Shown piece by piece: positions 49,942-57,170 of a stretch of DNA of 64,000 nucleotides (position 1 is its first letter; each line of letters starts with the position of its first letter). The translations under genes and the position numbers were made by a program. Where the stretch lies: assembly GCF_003937945.1 (NCBI RefSeq), contig NZ_RSEC01000046.1, positions 248,001 to 312,000 of the forward strand, read 5' to 3'. The notes under the pieces were generated by a model, which ran no database searches, was not told where the DNA came from, and saw nothing but the letters and a program-made list of their open reading frames with translations. This stretch comes from Amycolatopsis eburnea (GTDB lineage Bacteria; Actinomycetota; Actinomycetes; Mycobacteriales; Pseudonocardiaceae).

Positions 49942-51540
49942 TCACATCCGGAAGACGCCGAAGCCCTCGGCGCCCTTCACTGGTCCATTGTGGATCGCGG
50001 ACAGGCTCAGGCCCAGCACGGTGCGGGTGTCGCGCGGGTCGATGATGCCGTCGTCGTAGAGCATGCCGGAAAGGAACATCGGCATCGACTCGGCTTCGAT
50101 CTGGCCTTCCACCATGGCGCGCATGGCCTTGTCGTGCTCTTCGTTGTACTCCTGGCCACGACTCTCGGCCGCCGCGCGGGCCACGATGGACAGCACGCCA
50201 GCCAGCTGCGCCGGGCCCATCACCGCGGACTTCGCGCTCGGCCACGCGAACAGGAAGCGGGGATCGTAGGCCCGGCCGCACATGCCGTAGTGCCCGGCGC
50301 CGTAGGACGCTCCCATGAGGACGGACAGGTGCGGCACCTTCGAGTTCGACACGGCGTTGATCATCATGGCGCCGTGCTTGATGATGCCGCTCTGCTCGTA
50401 CTCCTTGCCGACCATGTAGCCGGTCGTGTTGTGCAGGAACACCAGCGGCGTGTCGATCTGGTTGGCCAGCTGGATGAACTGCGCGGCCTTCTGCGACTCC
50501 TCGCCGAACAGCACGCCCTGCGCGTTGGCCAGCACGCCGACCGGGTAGCCGTGGATGCTCGCCCAGCCCGTCACCAGCGAAGAGCCGTAGAGCGGCTTGA
50601 ACTCGTCGAAGTCGGAGCCGTCGACGACGCGGGCGATGACCTCGCGCGGGTCGAAGGGCACCTTGAGATCGGTCGGGACGATCCCGAGCAGGTCCTCGGC
50701 GTCGTAGAGCGGCTCTTCGTAGTCCGGCTTCGGCGTCGGACCCTGCTTGGTCCAGTTGAGCCGCTTGATGATGTTCCGGCCCAGGCGGATCGCGTCCTGC
50801 TCGTCGACGGCCAGGTAGTCGGCCAGGCCCGAGGTCCGCGCGTGCATCTCGGCGCCGCCGAGCGACTCGTCGTCGGACTCCTCGCCGGTCGCCATCTTGA
50901 CCAGCGGCGGCCCGCCGAGGAACACCTTCGCGCGTTCCTTGACCATCACGACGTAGTCCGACATGCCCGGCAGGTACGCGCCACCGGCGGTGGAGTTGCC
51001 GAAGACCAGCGCGACCGTCGGGCAGCCCGCGGCCGAGGCCCGCGTGATGTCGCGGAAGATCCGGCCGCCGGGGATGAAGATCTCCTTCTGCGTCGGCAGG
51101 TCCGCGCCGCCCGACTCGACGAGGTTGATCGACGGCAGCCGGTTCTGCGCGGCGATGTCCGCCGCCCGGAAGGACTTCTTCGTCGTCCACGGGTTGCTCG
51201 CGCCACCCTTGACCGTCGGGTCGCTGGCCGAGATCAGGCACTCGACGCCTTCGACGACCCCGATGCCGGTCACCAGGCTCGCGCCGACGCGGTAGTCGGT
51301 GCCCCACGCGGCCAGCGGGGACAGCTCCAGGAACGGCGAGTCCTGGTCGAGCAGCAGCTCGATCCGCTCGCGGGCCAGGAGCTTGCCGCGCTTGCGGTGG
51401 CGCTCGACGTACTTCTCGCCGCCGCCGGCCACGGCCTTGGCCTGCTCGGCGTCGATCTCGGCGAGCTTCTCCAGCATCGCCTCGCGGTTCGCGCCGAACT
51501 CGGCGGCCCGCGTGTCCACTGTGGACCTCAAGGTAGTCAC
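49942..51540 (-). CDS. Acyl-CoA carboxylase beta subunit (carboxyltransferase)
   Basis: 532 residues from GTG 51540, overlapping the upstream dehydrogenase stop (GTGA). Crotonase-type carboxyltransferase halves are visible as ISASDPTVKGGASNPWTTKK, NLVESGGADLPTQKEIFIPG, AYLPGMSDYVVMVKERAKVF and the CoA-binding GASYGAGHYGMCGRAYDPRF region. The length and motifs are closest to methylcrotonyl/geranyl-CoA carboxylase beta, not propionyl-CoA types. It pairs with the alpha subunit 7 bp downstream. Confidence 0.92.
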   Translation of the reverse strand: MTTLRSTVDTRAAEFGANREAMLEKLAEIDAEQAKAVAGGGEKYVERHRKRGKLLARERIELLLDQDSPFLELSPLAAWGTDYRVGASLVTGIGVVEGVECLISASDPTVKGGASNPWTTKKSFRAADIAAQNRLPSINLVESGGADLPTQKEIFIPGGRIFRDITRASAAGCPTVALVFGNSTAGGAYLPGMSDYVVMVKERAKVFLGGPPLVKMATGEESDDESLGGAEMHARTSGLADYLAVDEQDAIRLGRNIIKRLNWTKQGPTPKPDYEEPLYDAEDLLGIVPTDLKVPFDPREVIARVVDGSDFDEFKPLYGSSLVTGWASIHGYPVGVLANAQGVLFGEESQKAAQFIQLANQIDTPLVFLHNTTGYMVGKEYEQSGIIKHGAMMINAVSNSKVPHLSVLMGASYGAGHYGMCGRAYDPRFLFAWPSAKSAVMGPAQLAGVLSIVARAAAESRGQEYNEEHDKAMRAMVEGQIEAESMPMFLSGMLYDDGIIDPRDTRTVLGLSLSAIHNGPVKGAEGFGVFRM

Positions 51541-52685
51541 GAGGTGTATCCCAATCGCTTCGCGGCCAGGCCGGTGAGGATCTCGGTGGTGCCGCCGCCG
51601 ATGCCGAGGATCCGGACGTCGCGGTAGTGCCGCTCCACTTCGGACTCGCGCATGTAGCCGAGCCCGCCGTGCAGCTGGACGGCCTCGTTGACCACCCATT
51701 CGGCAGCCTCGACGGCGGTGTTCTTCGCGAAACAGGCTTCGGCGATGACCTCTTCCCCGGACACGTGCCGGATCGCGGCCTGCCGGGTGTAGACGCGGGT
51801 GACGTCGATCTTCCGCGCCATCTCGGTGAGCTTGTGCTGCACGACCTGCCGCGAGATGAGCGGCCTGCCGAACGTCTCGCGCAGCCGGCACCAGTCCAGC
51901 GTCAGGTCGAGCGCCCGCTGGGCGTGCGCGTACGCCTGCACCGCCAGCGAAAGCCGTTCGGTGACGAACTGGGTGGCCACCTGCGCGAACCCGCTGTTCT
52001 CGGCGCCGATCAGGTTCTCCACCGGCACCCGGACGTCCACGTAGGACAGTTCGGCGGTGTCGGAGCAGAGCCAGCCCATCTTCTCCAGCTTGCGCGACAC
52101 GGTGAACCCGGGCGTCCCGCGCTCGACGACGATCAGCGAAAGCCCGTGGGCGCCGTCGCCGCCGGTGCGCACGACCGTCGTGACGAAGTCCGCGCGGCAG
52201 CCGGAGGTGATGTAGGTCTTGGCGCCGTTGATGACGTATTCGTCGCCCTCGCGGACGGCGGTGGTCCGGATCCCGGCGACGTCGGACCCGCCGTCGGGTT
52301 CGGTCACGGCCAGTGAACCGATCTTGTCGCCGGCCAGCGTCGGGCGGACCCAGCGTTCGATCTGCACCGGGTCGTTCGCTTCGGCGATGTGCGGGACGGC
52401 GATGCCGCAGGTGAACAGCGACGCGAAGAGCCCGCCGGACCCGCCCGCGTAGTGCATCTCCTCGGCGACGACCAGCGCGTCGAGGTAGTTGCCGTCGCCG
52501 CCGCCGATCTCCTCGGGGAAGGCGACGCCGAGCAGGCCCAGCTCGCCGGCCTTGCGGTGCAGGTCGCGCGGCAGCTCGCCGGCACGCTCCCAGTCGTCGA
52601 GGTGCGGCAGGACTTCCTGCTCGACGAACTTGCGGACGGTCTTGCGCAGCTCGGCCCGTTCGGGCGTCCGGAAGGGATCGGTCAC
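51537..52685 (-). CDS. Acyl-CoA dehydrogenase (isovaleryl/citronellyl-CoA type)
   Basis: 382 residues from GTG 52685, overlapping the AtuA-like stop by 4 bp. SLAVTEPDGGSDVAGIRTTA, FVTERLSLAVQAYAHAQRAL and QLHGGLGYMRESEVERHYRD are ACAD signatures; the end IGGGTTEILTGLAAKRLG is the usual C-terminus. Position next to the carboxylase matches liuA or atuD, which make the 2-enoyl-CoA that is then carboxylated at the methyl branch. Substrate is inference. Confidence 0.9.
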   Translation of the reverse strand: MTDPFRTPERAELRKTVRKFVEQEVLPHLDDWERAGELPRDLHRKAGELGLLGVAFPEEIGGGDGNYLDALVVAEEMHYAGGSGGLFASLFTCGIAVPHIAEANDPVQIERWVRPTLAGDKIGSLAVTEPDGGSDVAGIRTTAVREGDEYVINGAKTYITSGCRADFVTTVVRTGGDGAHGLSLIVVERGTPGFTVSRKLEKMGWLCSDTAELSYVDVRVPVENLIGAENSGFAQVATQFVTERLSLAVQAYAHAQRALDLTLDWCRLRETFGRPLISRQVVQHKLTEMARKIDVTRVYTRQAAIRHVSGEEVIAEACFAKNTAVEAAEWVVNEAVQLHGGLGYMRESEVERHYRDVRILGIGGGTTEILTGLAAKRLGYTS

Positions 52686-54370
52686 AGGAGCACCTCGGGG
52701 ACGTCGATTTCACGGGAGCGCAGCCATTCGCCGAAGGCCTTGGCCTGCGGGTCGAACCGCGCCTGCGACGCGACCCCCTGGCCGAGGATGCCCTCGACGA
52801 CGAAGTTCATCGCCCACAGGTTGGGCAGCAGGTAACGCGTCACCGGCAGGTCGGCGGTCTCGGGCAGCAGCAGCTTGAACTCGGCGACGGTCAGCCGGTG
52901 CACCAGCCAGCGCCACGCCGCTTCCGAGCGCACCCAGACGCCGAGGTTGGCGTTGCCGCCCTTGTCGCCGCTGCGAGCCCCGGCGATGGTGCCCAGCGGG
53001 ACGCGGCGCACCGGCCCGTGGTCCAGGGGCTCGGGCTGCGCGGGCTCGTCCACATCGGACAGGTCCTGAGTGGACGTCGAAGGCGCTATGTCGACTCGCA
53101 TCCCGTCCGGCAGCACGGCCACGTGCGGGACCTTTTCCGCGGCCACGTAAGCCGCGGTGTAGACGCCGTACGGCGAGGCGTCCGACGGCGGCGCGGTGAC
53201 GTGGAACCCGGGGTAGCTCGCCAGCGCCAGTTCGACGGCGGCACCGGTGAACGCACGCCCGGCCACCTTCGGGTCGGCGTCCTTGACGGCGACGTGCAGC
53301 AGCGCGCTGGCCGTTTGCTCGGTGTCGGCGTCGGCGTGGTCGGTCCGGGCGAGGGTCCACCGGACGTCGGCGGGCGGCCGGTCCTTCATGGACGCTTCGA
53401 GCTGTTCCCGCACCAGTGCGGCTTTCGCTTCGATGTCGAGTCCGGTGAGGACGAACGTCGTCTCGTTGCGGAACCCGCCGAGGGTGTTCAGCGCGACCTT
53501 CAGCGTCGGCGGCGGCGCTTCCCCGCGGACGCCGGAGATGCGGACGCGGTCCGGCCCGTCTTCGGTGAGCGACAGCGTGTCGAACCGGGTCGTCACATCG
53601 GGCCCGGCGTACCGCGCGCCAGTGATCTCGTACAGCAGCTGGGCTTTGACCGTGCCGGTGTTCACCACTCCCCCGGTGCCCGGGTGCTTGGTGATCACGC
53701 TGGAGCCGTCGGCTTCGATCTCAGCGATGGGGAATCCCGGCACGCCCAGGGAATGCTCGGTGAAGAAGGCGTAGTTGCCGCCGGTGGCCTGGGCACCGCA
53801 TTCGATGACGTGCCCGGCCGCGACCGCGCCGGCGAGGGCGTCGAAGTCGTCGCGAGCCCAGCCGTAGTGCGCGGCGGCCGGGCCGACGATGACCGAGGCG
53901 TCGGTGACGCGGCCGGTGACGACGACGTCGGCGCCCGCGTTGAGACACTCGACGATGCCCCACGCGCCGAGGTAGGCGTTGGCGGTCAACGGTTTCCCGA
54001 GGTCCAGCTCGTCCGCGCGGGCCACCAGGTCGTCGCCTTCGACGTGCGCGATCTTGACGTCGAGGCCGAGCTTGGCCGCCAGTTCGCGGAGCGCGTCGGC
54101 GAGCCCGGCCGGGTTGAGCCCACCCGCGTTGGCGACGATCTTGACGCCCTTTTCCCGCGCCAGACCGAGGTTCTCCTCCATCTGGCGCAGGAACGTCTTG
54201 GCGTAGCCCCGGTTCGCGTCCTTCATCCGGTCGCGGCCGAGGATGAGCATGGTCAGCTCGGCGAGGTAGTCGCCGGTCAGGACGTCGAGGGGGCCGCCAG
54301 TGAGCATCTCGCGGACCGCGGAGAACCGGTCGCCGTAGAAGCCGGACGCGTTGCCGATGCGGTAGGTCAT
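52682..54370 (-). CDS. AtuA-like protein (DUF1446, acyclic terpene utilisation)
   Basis: 562 residues from ATG 54370, overlapping the TIGR03084 gene by 4 bp. Characteristic segments are RIGNASGFYGDRFSAVREML, DYLAELTMLILGRDRMKD, ANAGGLNPAGLADALRELA and VVVTGRVTDASVIVGPAAAH, and a C-terminal part with GARSGDKGGNANLGVW. AtuA is required for citronellol/geraniol growth in Pseudomonas; its biochemical step is still uncertain. Here it is fused to the usual C-terminal AtuA-like domain and is in frame with the carboxylase operon. Confidence 0.9.
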   Translation of the reverse strand: MTYRIGNASGFYGDRFSAVREMLTGGPLDVLTGDYLAELTMLILGRDRMKDANRGYAKTFLRQMEENLGLAREKGVKIVANAGGLNPAGLADALRELAAKLGLDVKIAHVEGDDLVARADELDLGKPLTANAYLGAWGIVECLNAGADVVVTGRVTDASVIVGPAAAHYGWARDDFDALAGAVAAGHVIECGAQATGGNYAFFTEHSLGVPGFPIAEIEADGSSVITKHPGTGGVVNTGTVKAQLLYEITGARYAGPDVTTRFDTLSLTEDGPDRVRISGVRGEAPPPTLKVALNTLGGFRNETTFVLTGLDIEAKAALVREQLEASMKDRPPADVRWTLARTDHADADTEQTASALLHVAVKDADPKVAGRAFTGAAVELALASYPGFHVTAPPSDASPYGVYTAAYVAAEKVPHVAVLPDGMRVDIAPSTSTQDLSDVDEPAQPEPLDHGPVRRVPLGTIAGARSGDKGGNANLGVWVRSEAAWRWLVHRLTVAEFKLLLPETADLPVTRYLLPNLWAMNFVVEGILGQGVASQARFDPQAKAFGEWLRSREIDVPEVLL

Positions 54371-55158
54371 GCGAACTGCCCCGGCTTCCGGCCTGCCCCG
54401 GGCGGCCCGGCGAAGGCCTGCGCGATGCCGAGCCACTCTTCGACGTCGGCGCCGTGCGCGACCAGGTCGGTGTCGGCCGGGTGCCGCCGCTGCGTGACGA
54501 CGAGGCAGAAGTCGAGCGCGCTGCCGGTGAGCTTCTGCTCGGCGTCTTCGGGACCGAACGTCCAGGTGGCGCCGTCCGGCGCGGTGAGTTCGACGCGGAA
54601 CTCCTCCGCGGGCGGGGCCAGGGAGTTGACCTTGTAGGCGAAGTCGCGGGTGCGGGTGCCGAAGCGGGCGATGTGCCAGATGCGGGCGGTCGGCTCGCGG
54701 GTGAGCCCGAGGGCGTCGAAGACGTCCTGGCCGTGCGCCCAGGTCTCCATCATCCGCGCGGTCGCCATCGAGGCGGCGCTCATCGGCGGGCCGTACCAGG
54801 GCAGCTTCTGCCCGTCCGGCACCGCGGCGAGCGCCTCGGCCAGCGCGGCCCGGCCGTCCCGCCAGTCCGCGAGGATCTCCGCGGGCGGCCGCCGCGCCCC
54901 GGCCTCGGCGCCGTCGTCGACGTAGGTCTCCCCCGCCTTGAGCAGCTCCTCGACCTCGGCCTGCCAGTCTTCCGGGTGCGCCGCCGCGATCAGGGCCTTG
55001 CGGTCGGTCCAGGCCAGGTGCGCGATCTGGTGCGCGACGGTCCAGCCCGCCGCCGGCGTCGCCCGCGCCCAGTCCGGCGCCGGCAGGTCCGCCACCACGT
55101 CGTCGATCGTCCGTGTCTCCGCGTCGAGATCCCCGAGGATCACGCCGAGATCCGCCAT
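54367..55158 (-). CDS. TIGR03084-family DinB-like protein
   Basis: 263 residues from ATG 55158 with AGGAGGCGG ahead. GWTVAHQIAHLAWTDRKAL, WYGPPMSAASMATARMMETW and AHGQDVFDALGLTREPTAR contain the conserved His/Asp residues of the DinB/mycothiol family; a C-terminal sterol-carrier-like half follows (LTAPDGATWTFGPEDAEQKL). It heads the minus-strand carboxylase operon and recurs next to AtuA-like genes in actinobacteria, so a thiol- or CoA-transfer role in this pathway is plausible but unproven. Confidence 0.85.
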   Translation of the reverse strand: MADLGVILGDLDAETRTIDDVVADLPAPDWARATPAAGWTVAHQIAHLAWTDRKALIAAAHPEDWQAEVEELLKAGETYVDDGAEAGARRPPAEILADWRDGRAALAEALAAVPDGQKLPWYGPPMSAASMATARMMETWAHGQDVFDALGLTREPTARIWHIARFGTRTRDFAYKVNSLAPPAEEFRVELTAPDGATWTFGPEDAEQKLTGSALDFCLVVTQRRHPADTDLVAHGADVEEWLGIAQAFAGPPGAGRKPGQFA

Positions 55159-55299
55159 CCGCCGCCTCCTTGCGTCCTGGCGCCCAGCGTCGCACCGGCC
55201 GCCGGAAAAATCAAGCACGCCTGATTGTTTCGCCCCGGACGCTGCGGAGCCACTATTGACATCTTGCCAGTAGCGTCGGACTGCAATACTTTCCTGACC

Positions 55300-56139
55300 A
55301 TGGCCGACTACGCCGAGATCACCTACGCCGTCGCGGACCGGATCGCCACGGTGACGCTGAACCGCCCCGAGGCGCGCAACGGCTACACGATCCGGATGGC
55401 CGACGAGCTCGGCGCGGCGATGGACCGCGCGGACCGCGACGAGGACGTCCGCGTGGTCGTGCTGACCGGCGCGGGCAAGGACTTCTGCGTGGGCGCCGAC
55501 CTCTCGCAGGACGGCTTCGACTTCGACCCGTCGACCGGCCCGGACGCGGCGTGGCAGGAGCCCGCCGGCCGGTGCTCGAAGCGGATCTTCGCGATGAACA
55601 AGCCGGTGATCGCGGCCCTGCACGGCGCGGCGGTCGGCGGCGGCGTCACGATCACGCTGTCGTGCGACTACCGGCTCGCTTCGGAGGACTCGCGCTTCGG
55701 CTTCGTGTTCACCCGACGCGGCATCTACCCCGAAGGCGCGTCGGCGTGGTTCCTCCCCCGGCTCGTCGGCATGGGGACGGCGCTGGACTGGATGATCAGC
55801 GGCCGGGTGTTCCCCGCGGCCGAAGCGCTCGAAAAAGGCCTGGTGCACAAGGTTTTCCCGGCCGGGACGGTCCTCGACGAGGCCTACGCGCTGGCCCGCG
55901 AGATCGTCACGGCGACGGCGCCGGTGTCGGTCGCGGTGACCCGCCAGCTGCTCTACCGGATGGCGAGCGCGGCATCGCCGTTCCCGGTGCACGAACTGGA
56001 TTCGCGGCTGATCGGCGGCCTGGGCGCGAGCCCGGACGCCGTCGAAGGCGTCATGTCGTTCCTGCAGAAGCGGCCGCCGGAGTTCGGCATGCGCGTCGAC
56101 AAGGACCTGCCCCCGTACCTCCCTTGGTTGGACGCATGA
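55300..56139 (+). CDS. Enoyl-CoA hydratase/isomerase family protein
   Basis: 279 residues from ATG 55300. Crotonase fold: VTLNRPEARNGYTIRMADEL, the oxyanion-hole motifs GKDFCVGADLS and HGAAVGGGVTITLSCDYRLA, then FGFVFTRRGIYPEGASAWFL. The first catalytic Glu of classic hydratases is absent (VFTRR at that position), while the YPEGAS Glu is present, so isomerase or another crotonase reaction is possible. TTGACA at 55256 may be its -35. It is divergent from the carboxylase operon and coupled to a decarboxylase-like gene, i.e. part of the same pathway. Confidence 0.88.
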   Translation: MADYAEITYAVADRIATVTLNRPEARNGYTIRMADELGAAMDRADRDEDVRVVVLTGAGKDFCVGADLSQDGFDFDPSTGPDAAWQEPAGRCSKRIFAMNKPVIAALHGAAVGGGVTITLSCDYRLASEDSRFGFVFTRRGIYPEGASAWFLPRLVGMGTALDWMISGRVFPAAEALEKGLVHKVFPAGTVLDEAYALAREIVTATAPVSVAVTRQLLYRMASAASPFPVHELDSRLIGGLGASPDAVEGVMSFLQKRPPEFGMRVDKDLPPYLPWLDA

Positions 56140-56735
56140 GCCTCTACCCACCGCAGCCCTGGCACCTGACCGCCGACGCGCGGGTCTCGATCTGGCGCGT
56201 GCCGCCGTCCGCTCTTCCCGCGCTGCCCGCGGAGCCTTTGATGGTGGCCGGGATGGCGTCGGTGTTCACGGCGTGGATCGACTACACCCCGCCGGGGCAG
56301 CTGTCCTACCACGAGCTGCTGGCGGCGGTGTCGATCAAGGCGCGCCGGGCGTCGTGTTCGATCACGGAGATCTGGGTCGACAGCGAGGCGTCGATGGCCG
56401 GCGGCCGCGAGCTGTGGGCGATCCCGAAGGGCCTGGCCACCCTGGACTTCACGAGCGGCCCCGCCTTCACGGCGACCGCGGCGACGTCCGGCGACTGGAT
56501 CGCGACGGCGGCGTTCAAGCGCCGCCCGGGCCTGCCGCTGCGGGTCCCGACGTCGTTCGAGGTGGTCCAGGAGCGCGACGGCCTGCTCCGGACCCCGGTG
56601 GGCGCGAAGATCCGGCCGCGCCCGGCGTCGGCGGACTGGAGCTTCAACCCGGACGGCCCGCTGGGCTACCTCGACGGCCGCCGCCCGGTGGCGAGCCTGG
56701 AGCTGCCTTCCTCGGAGTTGCGCTTCGGCGCCTGA
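56136..56735 (+). CDS. Acetoacetate decarboxylase-like protein
   Basis: 199 residues from ATG 56136, overlapping the crotonase stop by 4 bp. The sequence MVAGMASVFTAWIDYTPPGQ, SYHELLAAVSIKARRASCSI and GGRELWAIPKGLATLDF gives the ADC fold; the Lys in IPKGL corresponds to the Schiff-base lysine. The family includes decarboxylases and enol-lactone-type relatives. At the end of a branched acyl-CoA pathway it could process a beta-keto acid. Shorter than classical ADC (about 245), so function is tentative. Confidence 0.78.
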   Translation: MSLYPPQPWHLTADARVSIWRVPPSALPALPAEPLMVAGMASVFTAWIDYTPPGQLSYHELLAAVSIKARRASCSITEIWVDSEASMAGGRELWAIPKGLATLDFTSGPAFTATAATSGDWIATAAFKRRPGLPLRVPTSFEVVQERDGLLRTPVGAKIRPRPASADWSFNPDGPLGYLDGRRPVASLELPSSELRFGA

Positions 56736-56800
56736 GCCCGGCCCGCATGTCAGGGTCCCGGCGAAGTCGCCCGGCCGCATGGCCTGCGCGGCGTCACGGG

Positions 56801-56857
56801 ATGTCGTGAAAGGGTCGTTCATGTCGTCTGGCGAGATGAACGACCCTTTCATGACAT
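56801..56857. terminator. Long hairpin, 22-bp stem
   Basis: 56801-56822 (containing GAAAGGGTCGTTCAT) pairs with 56836-56857 over 22 bp with one G-T wobble and a 13-nt loop. It ends the crotonase/decarboxylase transcript 65 bp past its stop. The arm is of a type I recall as repeated in Amycolatopsis intergenic regions. Confidence 0.8.
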
Positions 56858-57028
56858 CGCGGAGGGGCGGATCGGCCGCGCTGCCCGACTTTGCCGGGGG
56901 CCCGCCACCCGCGCACCCGACCGGACCACCCGCCCACGCGGTCTGAACTGCGCCTCTCGGTGATCACGTAACCCGCCAGGGTGAGCACGCGACACGCCAC
57001 CCGTTGGGGCACGTGCGGCCCCCAACCC

Positions 57029-57038
57029 CTACATGTAG
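57029..57038. promoter_or_regulatory. Candidate NrdR box
   Basis: CTACATGTAG is a perfect 10-bp palindrome similar to the core of the NrdR repressor box (CWATATATWG), 132 bp before nrdA. A second box, usual for NrdR, was not found, so this is tentative. Confidence 0.45.
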
Positions 57039-57170
57039 TCTCTGGTGACCGGCAGCCCCCAGCGACGGGGAGACCGCTGCAGAGGGTCGCCGGGCAGCTT
57101 TGAAGAACCTGCAGCGCACGGCCTCGTGAGGCCGTGCGGCGATCCGACGCGCCCAAATTTGGAGACACGC

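Larger units (their letters stand above)
56736..57170. other. Intergenic region before nrdA
   Basis: 435 bp with the 22-bp-stem hairpin at 56801-56857, a candidate NrdR box at 57029-57038 and GC-rich leader sequence to the nrdA ribosome site (TTTGGAGAC). Conserved cobalamin-riboswitch boxes were looked for and not found. No small gene is evident. Confidence 0.5.

Noticed and set aside
55256..55290. TTGACA and AATACT as a promoter for the crotonase gene; near-inverted TTGCCAGT/ACTGCAA
   Set aside because: Spacing is 23 bp instead of 17, and the inverted repeat needs an indel, so neither is convincing.
57040..57170. Cobalamin riboswitch in the nrdA leader, as in some actinobacterial class I RNR operons
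   Set aside because: A GGGGAGACC string resembles part of the B12 box, but the other conserved boxes and the required length are not present.
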